A stretch of 64,000 bases of DNA, taken from positions 66,696,986 to 66,760,985 of the forward strand of contig NC_031769.1 of assembly GCF_001522545.3 (NCBI RefSeq), given 5' to 3'. Position 1 is the first letter of the stretch. Each line of letters begins with the position of its first letter. The notes under the pieces were generated by a model. That model ran no database searches and was not told the DNA's origin. It worked only from the letters and a program-made list of their open reading frames with translations. The DNA is from Parus major (taxonomy: Eukaryota > Chordata > Aves > Passeriformes > Paridae). The translations under genes were made by a program, and so were the position numbers. Below, piece by piece: positions 11,040-26,000 of the stretch.

Positions 11040-14000
11040 GTAAGTATTCCTTCCTCCTGCCAACGAGCTCCTGGTGTTAGACTAGGGAGATGCTCCACTG
11101 CTGGGAAGTGTGTGTGCTTCACAATACATGTGAGCCTTTCTCTTTGTTCTTCCATTCATCTTGTGCAAAGGCTTGACTTTGAAATAAGAAAGAATAACTT
11201 CATAATCTGCTGTAGCATGGACATATGCTACACCCTGCGACACAGTGGAAGATAATTCCCTTTCCACTGAGGTGAAGTTGTATTTTGTTATTATTCTGGC
11301 TGTCACTTCCCTTTTAAAGACTAAAATAGTTCTTGAGAGGATGCATCCCAGCCTAGCTGTTGTCAGATTGTGACTGCATGGCTATATTTTCTCTTAATAC
11401 CTATGTCGTGGTTTTGGACGGACACTGTTGGTTTCTTTGATCCAAGAAAAGTTACAAATAACATCTGTCAGCCCTGGAACAAGCACACTTGGATGTTTTG
11501 TCTGCATGAGGTAGTCGGCCCTGAGCTAGACTTGATTTTGCCCAAATTAGCACAAGCTATGCTGAAGTCTGGGTGGCTGGCCTGTGCCAGGCAGTGGCTC
11601 AGGATTGCTCCTACAAGGAATTCCCCACTCCCAACTGGTCCCAGTCCTCTCTGCCTGTGGCACTGTGGTGTTGGTACGGCTGTCCTGAGACAAGTAGGAT
11701 GGTTTTCACCTTGGGAATAGTGCCAGGTCCGTCCCCACCATGACATTACAAACATTCCTAAAAACCTTCCTTTGTTGTTCTGTCTTAACAGTGACACGCA
11801 GTGGCGGCGTAAGACAACAGAGGCTTATGAGAGCAGTGTTGTACAAAACCATAACAATAAGAACATCAACAGGTTTAAAATACTGGGTTATTGTACACTG
11901 AGAAAAATGAGTAAAAAGGCCAGTACTCTGCACAGGACCAAGCTTGTTAGGTATCATGGTGAGCCTGGCTGTAATGCCGGACAAGTGACAACATGTAAGA
12001 AGTTGTTACAGTATGTAACAGTTATATTTTTGTGTTAATTTCTTACAGAGCCCTCCTGTGTTGACAGTAGTAACCCTCAGTGGGGATTTCATTGATTATT
12101 CCCGAGGTAGACATGCTTGCCACAGCTTGGGCAAAATGCGCACTCAGGAGAGTTATGAGTCCCTTGCAAGATAATGGCAGCAGAGGCAGGGGTTTACTCC
12201 TGTATTCCAACATACAACATTTAAATAGCCTCATCTTGGAGGTGTTAATCTTGATAAATAACAAAGAGTGTTTTTGTTAACCTATGATGCTGTTCTTCCC
12301 TCCCTTACCTGCTGTATGTTATAAACATGCTGGTCTGCTCCAAACCTTCATGTAGTAATGCCTACCAGCTGAAATACCTGATGTCCACTACTGGAAAAAC
12401 ACAATATCAAACAGAATTTTTACAGATGTCTGTGTCCAAAAGGATGGTACAGTAGGATGGAGATGCCTAATGAACATGGCATGGAGAACAGGCATCCCTC
12501 AGCAGTCTTCTGGAGGCCACATTTTCCAGGTGGCTTTGGCAGGGTCTCACGCATTCCTGTTGAGAGGTCATTCCTGAGTGACATTGAAAGGGACAGGAAA
12601 TGCTAAAAATTATTCTGCAATCTGCAAGAGCTCTGTGGCTTTTTAGCTGGGCAGGGCAGGCAAACCAAGCTGATAAGTCCCCCTTATACACTGTGGAACA
12701 CAGCAGCTTGATAAATAGTGGTAATAGCCAGAGGATCAGCATTTCTGTTGCCCAAGGTTTGTGCATTTGCAGAAATGAACCATGGTTGGAATTCCTCTTT
12801 AATTATATTGTCAGTACAGTATGTACTCTTCTCTTAGGCTTTTCACTTCCATCTGTTGCGTATTCTCTGGGAAGTGTTACCATTTTATTACCACTTTCTT
12901 TCCTCCCAAATGGAATGTGGACCCACAGCATGTGTTACTGATAAAGGAAGAAAACTAACTGATTGGTAATAAAAGAAGAACTGGAGAACTGCACTACTTG
13001 TTAATTCCTCATCATGTACCCAAAGCAGTGAGTCCAATAACAGATGCTGCAAATAGCCCCTGTACTGCCCCCTCCTTCCTCTGCTTCCATCTCCTGCTGT
13101 TAGAGTGCTGTTTGCTCCTCCAGGACAGGGCTTAGCCCTCTTCCTACCCATGTTTTTGCTCTTCTGTCAGCCACATGTACATGGCAGGACATACAGTCCC
13201 TAGGAGGTGCATGACTGAGTGGATTAGGAAGCTGGGCGTGGATGGGGGAAAAGGGAGAGGCAGCAGATTTGTCCAGGAGGGATGGGCAGATGGGCTTGGA
13301 TAAAAAAGCATGAAGCAGGTGCTCCTACTGAGCTCTTAGGTCATTCTGGAAGGACAGAAAGGCACCCATGTAAGCCAGACATGGGCACAGGGTTTGTGTC
13401 AGGTGTATAAAGATAATTTAATAGAAGTTAGACTCCTTTCAAGTTCGTGTGTGTATCAGAGCCATAAGGGAAGGGGAGCTCCAGTTATACAGAGAATGTA
13501 TTTCTTCTCCTTTGAACAAAGGAAGATCCAGACAGGATGATGCCATGAATGTCAGTAAAGGCATCAATAATTTGAAATAAACTCCTGCTTCACTCAAACC
13601 AAAACTGAAAGAAATGGGAAGAGGTGGCTGGGTTTTTTTCTGGCGCTCTTAGATAGGACTTACTTGCACCAAGACACAAAGTTGCAATAACTGGGTTTGT
13701 TGACCTGAGGCAGACCCGTAATTGACAACACTTTACAACCTTTCCATGGGCATCCATTTTCCATCCATCTGTACAGAATCACAGTTCACCTTCCAGCTAC
13801 ATGTGGTACCTTCCTGGTCCTTGTCAAGGATTCTTCTGTACTCTAAGGATTTCTCAACTGGGGTTCTTTTTTTCCCCAGTGTGCCTTTCAATCATCCCCC
13901 TCTCCCAAGCAGCAGCAGCTATGGAACTTCTTTTCCTTGACTGTAAAAGTGTGGCCCTTTCTTTGCTGATGGAGGAGGTAGCAGACTATCAACCAGCTAT

Positions 14001-17000
14001 TCAAGGAAAATACTGAAAACCAAAACCTTCAGCAGGAAGGAGGGCATGCATTGGCTGTGGTTCACCAGGGACAAACTGTCTGCATATCTCGGAGCAGGAA
14101 CACTGAGGGAGCTTGGTGTACTGCTCTAAGGGAGACAGGAAACGAAGGATGGGGTGGCACAGAGGGGTTGTGGTCATGCTCTGTTAAAAACAATGCAATG
14201 ATGGGAACTGTAAGCCAAAGGAATGACACAAAAGGTGACCAAAAGCTGAACTTTGTCATATTAGCTCAAAAATATGTATTACTTTTCACTGCCCCACCTA
14301 TGCTAATGGCTGAAGTCACCCAAATTCCAACCTAAACATGAAATGACATCACCTGTAACTTAACCTTTTCCCTTCTCTCAAATAAAACACTATAAATGCA
14401 GCTTGAGGAAGGTCAGAGGAGACTTTGCCTTTGTATCCTGGGACCGTCTATGGGCTGTACCTATCTGCTCTCTCACCACCTGTTGTGTAGGACCCGAACA
14501 CTCAGCAATACCAAGTGCTTCTTCAGGAAATTCAAAAGCAAGCTTGTGTTTGTGATCATGCTTTTAGTGCTATTTAGTCATCTCACAATTTAATGCATTT
14601 GTCAATGGCTCTATTATTCATACTTTAAGTATTATTGGTGTGTGCTTCTAGAGACAGTGCATTTATCAGCAACCCAAGAACCTGCATTCCTGTTGCTGAA
14701 TAAGTGACACTTTTGCATCTGGCTGAGAGATCTATTGAATGTGACAGAACTTCTGCCCTGGCCATGAGAGGCCATTGGGTGCAGCCAGACTTAGTGTGTC
14801 ACACTGAGAATTTGTGACTGTGGGAGCTCTTATTGAATGTGACTGGACTGATGACCTGGACTCAAGGCAGCCCATGGATTTTTCAGTGTCCCTAAGGAAC
14901 CTCTCACTGCTCACACTGAGTGATGGGGCACCTGAAAGAGGCTAGGCTTCAGCACTTCCACTTTGAGAAACCTGCAGGAGCCAGAAGATAAGAGACATGT
15001 TTGTCCCCAACCTCATGGCTCCTTTCCTTTCCCTACATGTGGGTGGTCATCACAGGACTTATTGTTTGGAACCTGTAAGCAGACTGTTGAAAATCTAAAA
15101 CTTATAGGTTGGTGGCTGAGGCTGTACCCTCTCCAGGGCCAAGCATGCAGGGATTTTGCATTCAAAAAATTCTTAGTACTTTACAAAAATGCTTTTTCTT
15201 TACAAGACACTCTGCTGGAAGATGTGCCAAATCATCTGTGCAGGATGAGGGATAGTAAATAAGCTGTCAAGCTGAATGGCTGTCATCATAGTTGTTATAT
15301 ATTTTTATTGGCTGATAACATTTAGATTGCTCTCTGCCTGAGTTCTCTCCTTCTTATTTCTTCTTCCAAAAATACTTTCTCTGTCTCAGTTGGAGGCTTT
15401 GCAAAGGCATCTTCCATATTGTATCAGCCCTAAGAGACAGTACGATTAACTGCTTAGAAGTACTAAGAAGAAGTGCAAGAACTGGGCAGTATCCACAGCA
15501 AAGATCAGTGCTTTGAGAAGGAAATTTGAGGCTTTATTAGGTATTTGAAGTTAAAAGTAGTTCTTAAATTTGTTTTTAGTAAGGTCTTTTGGAAGAGTAG
15601 TAAAAACAAGGTCTTAACAGGAAAAAAAATATACTTATTGAGTGAGATTTGAAAGTTTTCATGTCTATAGAAGTATGGGAGATTTTGGGGTTTTGTTCTA
15701 AGAGCTACATATTTCTTTTGATTTTGTATTAAAATAAACTCATTTGGAAAAAAAGGGAGAGTGCCAGTTAAGCTCACTAATCTGGTTAATATCAGCACTT
15801 GAAAGAAACAACTGGATGGAAAACTCACTTTTTAAACTGTATGCATGTATATATTTTTAAGGCAATTAACAAAGCATTATCTTTAGTAGGGGAAGCTTAT
15901 CATCCTAAGAAGTAATTCTTCTCTTTCATCTGTCTTTAAAAGAGAACCCAAATTACTTCTGTCAGCTGTATTCTTTCTTTGGTCTGAATTACCATGTGTG
16001 AACTGCGCATCTCATTCATTCCCTTCTTGGCAGCAAATTCTATTGCAGACAGTGCTGCCTCTTCCTCTCATTTATTTCCAGCTATATTAACGGACAGAGC
16101 ATCTCTAATATGTTATAAAATTCCAACGTGTTGTATTTTCATGTGATAGGATATTTCCTCTACAATTTGTTAATCAGGGTGAAAGAAAATACCATAGATT
16201 TGCACATTCTGAATCTGTTTTTGTTTTTTTTTTTTTTTTCCATAAGTTAATCTTCTGTATTTTGAAATAATTACATAGCTTCTGAGTGGTTAAATGAGCA
16301 GCTAAAACTCTACCAGTTCATCCTCTGACAGAACCTTGGAAGCAGCCCTAACCTGTTTTCCCTCTTTAAAGTATTTTCCCAGAATCTCTTCGGTGGCTGA
16401 TGGCTACACAGCAGTTTGAGGCATCCAAGGAACTGATCCTTCAGTTCACGCACAAGAACAGGATGAACACAGAAAGCGACATCAAAGGAGTGGTGCCTGG
16501 TGAGTTGGACAGACAACTGCAAATCCCCCAGCTCTTCTCTAAAGGCTGCACATGGCACTACTGCCCAGAATTGATCTATTTATTGCCTGCAAGTCATCTC
16601 ATCCATTCATTCATTCATTCTGCTTTTCTTCAAAATCCATTCCAAACTCCAGCACTGTGTTAAAAAGTACATGGCCTGTTGAACAGTCCTAGTAATTATA
16701 GTCTTGTCTTGCAGTGCCGTGTGTCTTTAGAGACATCTCTTGAAGAATTTTACCACGGCTACAAGAGTGCGCCTTCAGCTCTGTGTGCCTCTGGAAACTG
16801 TTAAGGAAGCTGCTTGCTGGGATCCTGCCCATCACCCAACACTTACTCTGTTGGTTTGGAGAAGCAGCAGCACTCAAATCCCCTATACTAAAGTGCCAGC
16901 CCCATGGGAAACTTAAACTACATTAGAGTTTCTCTTTAAAGCCTTGCTCCAAGAGCTGTTTTGCTTTCCTCTCCTGCATCATCTGAGTGATGCTGCTTTA

Positions 17001-20000
17001 GGGATGGGGGGTTGCTGCAAGTGACGGTTTTCACTTGAGAGTCTAAAGTATCAATTCCGTGGTTTACTGATGCTTTTGGAAAGAGCTGGCTCCTCTCATC
17101 ACTGAAATTGTCACTGAAATAGCCAAGATCCTGTCTTGCAGGTTGCTGTGCAGAAGAGACTCTGTGCATCTGTGTATGTGTGTTTGTCTTATTACAACAA
17201 AGGCAAAGAGCTTCTGGATCTTTATCTCACTAGTGCCCCTGTCAGATTTGGTTCAAGCTCCCCTTTTCCTTCTCACAGGCTTGATACTGCCCATAAACAC
17301 CCATTTTGCACTGTGATTTGCAGTCTGTATCAGACTACCCAGTTGTCAGAAAATGGTGGAAACATTTCCCACTTTTCCAACACTACCTGTTCTGACCCCA
17401 GGGGCTGCAGGGGAACCTCAGCCAGTTGCTCTGCCAGTGAGTGGATGTGATGCTTCTGCACTTGTCTGATCCTTGTCAATGGTCTCTGGGGTAGTTTCTG
17501 TCAGTCAGTGTTAAAGGCATCAGTCAGCACTGGAACAGGCTTAATCCAGGGTAGAAAACTGTCACCATTAACGTCAGTGCCTAATGAATAAAGCAGACTC
17601 CATCAGCGAGGGATGAAAAGCCCAGTTCAGGATCTCTGCTATGCTTACGCAGGTCAGAGGTGTGATTTTTGGTGCAGTCGGCACACCGGTGTTAATTAGC
17701 TGGCTTGCATGTAATTGTGTGTCTGGGGTTACAGTTCCTGGATCTGCACCACACAACATGGCTCTGCAGTATAAATACCATTTTTCTGGTAAAGTTCTGA
17801 AAAGCATTAGGGGTGTGAGAGCCGTCATTAACCTGTTGATCTGCGTCCCCCTCCCCGCCACCTCATTTTTGCAGGTCATCCTCGGAATAGATGATGGATC
17901 TTGAGAAATTATAGGTCCCTGAGCTAACAATTGGTTTTGGAGTTTCCCGATGAATTCCTGAATTTGGCTTTTGTCAGTCAGCTTCTTGAATTTGCAGATG
18001 AAATAAAATGTATTTTAGGGGAAAGAAAAAACAAATTACCTGAGTTTCCTTTAAGGAAAATAATAAAGACACAACTGTGTGCTTGAGGGATTTAGTTAAG
18101 CCATGTATAATGGTATTGCCCATGGAGGAATGCTAAATGTCAAAATGGCTTTATGACTATTATTTGTGACTGATTACTTTTCTCAGCAGTTTCATGGCAG
18201 GAGTACACTCCTGTTTAAGGAGGTGACTCCCTTTCATGAGAAAAAAAAGAGCATTATTTCACATCTTGATACTGTGGATCCTCTAACTGCAAATACATTT
18301 AGATATAGCAGTTGTCAGTACAACACCATTTGCAATTCATAAATGATTCAGTACATGGCCATTTCTGCCTCCTTGTTAATGATGAGATTGTTGGGATTTT
18401 TTATTTCTTCCCTCACTTTTTCTCTTTAAACTCTTTCTGCAGCCCCACACTTAAGGGCTTTTCTGATGCAGCCCTGGAGGGAAGCTGCATTTCTGTAGGA
18501 AGAGAGGAGCAGTACCAAAAGCATGAAATAAGATGAACTATAAACTACTGAAGGAAAGACCACCTCTCTCATTCTGGGTGCCATGGGGGTGTTGATGGTC
18601 TGAGTGAGGACAGGAGACTAGTAGGATTCTTGAATTAAGAATGTGAACAAGCTGCAGACCTTGCATCTTGCAGTGGGTCAGTAAGGAAGAGGAACCCTCT
18701 CTCTGCTCTTGTGTGCTGTAATAACATGCACATAGCTGCTCTAGCATGGAATGGGTAGAAAATTGGTACTTGTCTGGGAGAAAGGATTCCACTGAGCCTG
18801 ATGCAGATATCCCTTGTTTTCCCTTGATTCCATTGTTGAGCTTTCCTATCTGTGTGGAGGGATTTTTGTTTGTGATTTGTTTTATTCTTTGTTTTCCGTC
18901 TGAAAGGGCTGGAAACTGTTTTGGTCTAGTTAGGGGCCATTGTGTTGCTGTTTATTATTCCTCGCCTCATTGTTGTAACAGCCTCCTGTGATTGAATTAC
19001 TCCCAATGCATTTAAATGATAAACTGCTCACTTGCAGTCCCTTCCAGCTGAAAATCCCACTGTAATTTTACTCATACATACCAGTAAAATTAGAGTGTCT
19101 GATATAACACATAATTACAGGAGTTTCATATATACCTTGGCACTTGATATGAGTTCCATAGTAAAAAGAAGTAGCATTCAAGTGGACAAAGTATTTCTGG
19201 GATGCAAGAAAATTTAATTTTGAATTGCTCTCCAAGCAATGAACATGCTGATTTTCCTTTCTGAAGAATCACACCATTTCCACTGCCTGCTGAAAGAATT
19301 TGCTTGTCCATTTGGCTACACTGCCTGTAGTGGAGAGTGCCACTAACCATCTGTAGGGGCTCTTTGCTCCATGGGGAGGTGCCCTGTGTGCGAGGTGGGG
19401 GGGAAAAAAAAAGGAAGCAAAATTTATCTACTGTTTTTGTCAGTCTTTGGGTTGGAGTGGTTGCTAGTGCTCTCCTGGGATGTCTCTAAACACAACAACC
19501 AAAAGTCCAGACAGTGATCCAGCTGCAGCTGAAAGGTCCAGCTGTAACAACCCCTGCAAGGAGAAAATGAGGGTGGGCAGCTGATGGGCAATGCCCAGCC
19601 AGCAAGACAGAGTGAGAGTGTGCTTACATAGGAAACAAGTTAAAGTGAGACAAGGTACATTGGTAGGAGTCTGAAGTGTTGTGAATTTACATTGCCCTTA
19701 TCTTCAGTAGCCTGTCCCAGGGCTGATGTTGGCTGCATAAAAGGATCTTTTTTCTCAGCAGCTTTAAATGGTCTTATTTTTGAGTGTTTGGTGTACCTTG
19801 TGATTTTGGGCAGGAATAATTTGCCGTAATAATGAGCTTTTTGGGTTTATGTGGTGCATTTTCTTTTTTAATGCTTAAGAAACATAGGTGAATTAGACCT
19901 TGATAAATCACCCCTAGTATGTTTTGACTCAAAATCTCACCAGTTGGCTTTAAACTTTGCCCTCTTTTAGAAATAAAAGTTTAAATCTGTTTTTGCGTCA

Positions 20001-23000
20001 AGGAAATTATTTTTATTCAACTGTGTATTGAAATGTCATTTTTAAAACAGGCTGTCTGAATTTTGTTGGCAAATGTTTCAAAACATTACCCAAAAATCTC
20101 ATCTTCAGTCATGAGCAAATTAAATATTTTGATAAAATCAGTTCAGTACAGATTTTTCACTACCAATTTATCCAGAAACTTCACCATCTCTTCCTTGTTC
20201 CCCTGCAGAGTGAGAACCAAACATATATTTCAGTGCAGCTGCAGGACAGTCATTTTGACCTTAGTGTCATAAATACTAAGGAATTATGAAGATTATTTAA
20301 CTAACAGGAGAAAATAATGTTTAGGGGAATTGGAAATCGTAAAGCACCAACCTCCTTACACCTTTTAAAGGTGGCTTTACACTTTAGGTGGCTATATATT
20401 TTTATAGAATGCACTCTTTTTCTTTGTGTGGGGTCGAAGGGTCTGTTTGCTGCCTGGAACAGATTGTCATCGGCAGGCTGACCTTTGCTGCACCAGCACC
20501 CAGCCCTGCCGCGTTTGGGTGTCCTGGGAAATGCTCCACTTGGAAATCTCCACTTGAGACACTGCTGGATCAGCAGCTACCCAGGTGTCACACGTGATGC
20601 TTCCATGGAAACCCACCCCTGTGCACTTCTCTTTTGGCTTCCTCTGTGTGGGGAGACCTTTCAGGTGCTCCTTAACATGAAAATTGCTGCTTGGCCAGGC
20701 TGAAAAACAAAGCTCCCTTTCTGCCCGTCTCTGGATGGAAACACAAACCAGAGGTGCTCCTGGGGACAGAGAGGTTATAGCTGTTCCTTCCCAAAATTCC
20801 CTTCCAAGCTTAGAGAAATAATATTGATGTAATCACACAAGGTGGACAGCAAAGGTAAAGCATCCAAATAGAGGCCAGTACTTTAGCATGCAGAACACAA
20901 CATGGAGAGGATGAAGGGATGTGGTGGTGATATGGGGGTACTCTGTGTGTGTATCTGTATGGATTGCAGTTAAGAAAGCTGTGGTTTTCAGGGACTTTCC
21001 CTCTGAAGAAAAACAATTAATTATCTTTTACCTTTCTTCCTGCTGAACAACATGCTGCCATTACTTTTCTTTAAACATAAGCTATTTTTCTGTTTTGTTT
21101 TGCTATATATATATTTTATTTTTCCTAAGCATGAGGCTTGAATCTGTATAATTATATTCATTTTCCTTTTCCACTGTGTAAATAGCAGAGGGAAGGGTGA
21201 AAATACCTTATGTCTGAAAGTCAGTCTCTTTCCCTATAAAGCTTTATTCATATCCTTAGACAATCACACCTATTACTACACTACTGGTTTAAAGCTTATG
21301 ATAGATGAAGAGTGTATTAGCTAGAGAAGAAAAACAAGTTTCCTGGCTCCATAATACAGGTGATTCCATGTGATAGTGAAGTACAAACCTGCCAGATGTC
21401 CTCCTTTGCCAGATCCTGTTTCTTGGGTGTTTAATGGTGCTGAACTTAAATGTTCCATGCAGCTCCCAGAGGGTGGTCAGGTAAATGTGGGAAATGTAGT
21501 TAAAACAGTTTAAGGTGCTGCTTGAAGGCGGTCTATCAGCCACAGAGATTTCTGTCTCAAAATTTTAAAAAAAAAAACAAAAAAAACCAAAACCCAGACA
21601 ATGATTTCTGTTGTCCTCTTGTATGTTAAATCAGTTTCAGGAGGGTCTGGGTTTCTCCTGCTGGACCTCTGCTGTCCAGCACCAGGAACTGGTGGAGTTT
21701 GTGCAACTCTTTTAGGATGTGCAGTAATGATAGTGATTAACAAGAATAGAACTGGTCAGTTAGGTCCTCTTCTCCTGGCTGGGTCTACAGTAATGGAAGA
21801 GGAGAGCCCATGCATGGCCTGACTGTATCCTTAGCAAAGGTAGTAGTGATATCTGACAGTATCAGGTTTTGGAGGGATCAGGGGGAAAGGGTGCATTCTA
21901 CTGACAATGTGCTTTTTGATGCCACTGGGAAAAGCCAAATATACTAGAAAATTTAAAGGGGGAAAAACAAAACATAAAAATAAAAAATTAAAAAAAAAGA
22001 AAGAAGGGGGAGCTATCAGCCTCTATTTCAGTTTGAATGACTCTTTCTCACTAGTTGAGTCCTCTGCAGCCTCTTGCTGGCTGCACTCCAGCCTGTTGAT
22101 TTGTGCCCCACTGGCACACTGGCTCTTTGTGCACAGTGCTTTACCTATCCTCCCAGAGGATCCAGCTTTACAGGGCAGGAACCATGTGCAGAGGGCTGGC
22201 AGCAAGCCCTGGTGCTGCTGGCATTTCCTCAGCCCACGGGCACCAGAGGAGAGAGGACTGGTGAGTCCAGATGTGGATGTGAAGTGCAGGAGGAGAAACC
22301 TCGAGAACCAAATGGAAATGGGTGGAGAGCAGTGTGAGTGGACCAGTGGCCAGAGGAGAGAGGAAACAAGAGACTTTAAAAAGTTGTGGTAGCAGAGAAT
22401 AAAGATAGCTGGAGGGGACTTAGAGAGGCAAGGACAAGGGACTGGGGGAAGTAATAGAGGCAGAGCATTCTGTGGAGAAAGAGCACAGACTCTAAGGGGC
22501 TCTAAGCCCCTCAAAGGGGCTGCAATCATCTGCTTCCCCCTCCTTCCAGAGTAAGCTGCCAAGCCCAAAGATTCAGTCTCAGAACTCTTCTTTTGCAAAA
22601 TCCACTCCTAAAATGTTTGCTTCACCCCTCCCTGCTGCCCAACTCACTTGCTCAGCTTGCTGAGGTTCCCTCCATAGCTCCCACAACAGAGAGCAGTAAT
22701 GCATGTGTGGGTACCTGCAACCTCCTGATGGACACAGCTCCACACAGGGGCATTGGAGGTGCTCTTTGTGTTGTTGTTGGGTTTTTTTTTTTTTAACATT
22801 GATGATTTTAGAAGAATGTAAGCTTTGACAAGTCATGCTCTGAGAAATGCAAGAAGTCAGGTTGCCTGGGCAACCCCTGCTTGGCCTCCTTGCATGAAGG
22901 CATGATGATACAGCCTTTAATAACATGATTACAACCTATTTTTTTCACAGGGCTTAGGATGGACGAATCAGTGCATAGGATGGACGATGATGTGGGAATG

Positions 23001-26000
23001 AAGCTGTTGTCTGTTCCTCATTTGTTGCAGAATTTGGAAGGTGTGTAGTGAATGAGGCAGAGGGTTGCAGAAGGAAAGAGGACAGTGTTGGGGAAATGAA
23101 GATGAATACCTCCTGAAGAGCTGTACTCATTCGCTGGGTCTGTCAGGGATGTTCTTGTACAATGATGGAGATTTTCCTGGAATCAGGCCCTTTCAGTGCT
23201 GTCACTAATCGCAATTTCTCCAGTGTCTGTCTCTAGCGTGCAATCCTGGAGCTTGATTTGCAGAAAGATGGGAGCACTTATATCAGCACCTACAAGGGGT
23301 ATTGCTGCATGATGTTCTTCTCTTTCTGGACACCAATCCTCTCTATTTTATCTCCCTGCCCACAAAACAGGAGTAATCTTTGTCCTTACTCTTACAAGAA
23401 GGCGGTAGAGATAATTTCATTTGTATTTATGAAATACATGTATATTCTGACAGCACTGTAGGAATGTCTCTAGGGAAATCTGTGATATTTTGTACTCACT
23501 GGGCAGTTTGGATAATGAAGCTGAGGGGTTACATGTTGAAGGGGAAAGGCAGACACCTGTCCCTTGGATGACTGTAGTGAACATTGTGGGGGAAAAACTG
23601 ATGTGTGATCATCTAAATGCTGTATCATAATGCACATGAGCAATTGAAAATTGCAACAGCAACCTTATGTTTGACTTTCTGATCTTTTTTGAATGTAATT
23701 AGAAGCACAGGATTGAAATTAATCATTGGAATCAGTCCTTAGCTGTTAACAGTTACAGAGTTGCTGTTATGGAAGGAGTTTAATTTTAAATGCTATAACT
23801 ATTAATGTCCAGTGCTTTTGTTACAAGGCCATTGCAGTCTCCATATTCCTCTTGTACTGCAGGTACATTTTAGCATTCAAGTCAAATACACTGTAGCTCT
23901 CTGGGTTTGTTCTTTTTTCCCTTTCCCATTTGCTCCTGTCTGTGCCAATCTTAAATATCTTTTTCCTCATGCTGTATGAGAAGAGAGCAGTCCTATTCCT
24001 GTACTGAGATGAAGTTCTCTATCTCCTCTCCTTTTATAAATGGGCTTGCTGGAGCTTTAGTTTCTCAAATATTGATGACCAGAATTGTAAAAGAATTCCA
24101 GTATTTCATTGTTTGAATTGAAAATACCTCATGGCTGCATTAAACTGGTGCCATATAGTTACTTGTGTTCAAGTAGTACATAACCAAGTCCAACACAGGT
24201 TTTGCTTATCTTCCACCAGAAACATCTCCCCTTCAAGTCTCTGAGAATTTTGCCTTGTATTTCACATTTTCGCTTGCTTTTGCCACACACTGGATCTCAA
24301 GCTCACCCAGTTCTCTCTGACAACTCATTTGTGTTGTACTTACCTTTGGTAGTAAGGTAGTGCCTCACTTTGTCACCTCCAGACCTTATTGGTACATTTT
24401 TTTGTCAAGCTCCCTACTTAGGTTATTAAACAAGATTTTGTTATTATTTTAAATAAGATGAATCATCCCTACGAGGGATATTAAGACTGCTAATGTCCTG
24501 CCATTCACTTACCATTTCTATTTTTCTATCCCTTATTGCTCTCTGCCCATCAGTCAGTATTTTACCTACTTCATAATTTCTGTATGTGGCTTGAGAGCTG
24601 GACAGAAGTCCTGGAAGGTCTAAATAAACCCATGTACCAGTAACTCTGTCTGCCAGAGAGTAGATTACTTCACCTCTGTGTTTTGGACTGGTCCGCCTCC
24701 TGCTGCAGAGCTGTCATGCTCCAGAGATTGATTGAGTCTCTGTGCTAGGTTTCCATAGATCTTTTCATGTTCAAAGAGCTACTGACAATATCGTTTAGCA
24801 GACAGAAAAATCCAGCAGAAGTCCATCACCACAGGACACTTGTCATTTTGGACATAACTTTTCAGCGGCTTGATTTGGGCTTTTGTCTGTTTTGTCTGTG
24901 CCAAGTGGTGCAGAGATGGGTGGCTTCATCTGAAGGCTTTAAAGATACTTCCTGATTTCAAAAGGCATGCTCCCGAAATGCAGAGGGTCCCATGAGAATT
25001 CAGCAGCGTTGTGAGCTGGAAGCTGGTAGGGTTCCCCTTCCCATGAGACTTTTTTTAAAGTCTGCCAGTGAATAGTTCTAATTTCCACTGAGATATAAAG
25101 AGTTAGCTTGTTGACAGTTTTCCTACTGAGTCCCTGAATAGGAAGCCCAGAGTGTGTGGGGGCTCTGGAGTATGAGAAAACTTATTAGGGGGCTCTGAAT
25201 AAATGGATAGAAATATTTTTATATTCCACACTTTCCCTTTTGGTAAATCAAAACTGAAGCATTTAATGCAAATTCCTTCTGTATTGGTGACTTCAGTATA
25301 TAATGAAAGAGTAAGCTGGGGGTACAGGGAGCCTTTCTGGTGTTAGTCCTGGGGGAGAAATAGTTTGCTTCCATGAGGCTTTAATAGGCTTTGGTTTGAC
25401 TTTTATTATCTTAACTTTGAAGCTATGAAGTCAGTCAGCCTGAGAGCTGTCACTCTCCTGGTGCTCATCAAAGTCAGTCAGAGTGGGTCTTTTCATGCAG
25501 GCAGGCTCCCTCCAAAGACAGCAGGTCACTTACGTGAGAGACAGTTCTGTAGCTGATGACTTTTTTGCAAGTCACATAACTTATTTGTTCCTATTGGAAT
25601 GATATTTTGGTTATTGCAAGTCATAGATTTTGCAGTGCAGTGGGAATTTTTGGTGAATATCTCACTAGTACTCATAGAAACAAAGGAGGAAGAAAGCCAT
25701 CAGAAAGATGGATTGTGTTGGAGACTTGGAGACAAGTCATTCATCTAAAGCAGGTAGCTTAGATTTGGAATTTTAACAACATCAAACAGGGATGGAGGCA
25801 TGAATAGCTGGTAGAGTTATAAGGCTCTCAATAAAAAGCCAGGTTCTGTTTGCATTCTGTGGTATAAGGTTTGAGGCCAGATTCTTTTTTCCCTCTTTTT
25901 TTTCCCCACCGCTCCCTTTTCCCCCTCTTTTTTTAATGCTTGTAATGCTGTTTCATCTGGAATTGAGACATTTTTTGTATAGTGCTGTGATGTATCCATG

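Noticed and set aside
19035..19065. CR1-like phrase (CAGTCCCTTCCAGCTGAAAAT)
   Set aside because: Only the short CCCTTCCA core is shared. No flanking CR1 3' sequence and no terminal octamers.
22023..22598. 191-codon minus strand open frame in an SLC22A23 intron
   Set aside because: Antisense to AG-rich sequence, Ser/Pro/Leu/Cys-rich, no domain or homologue recognised.
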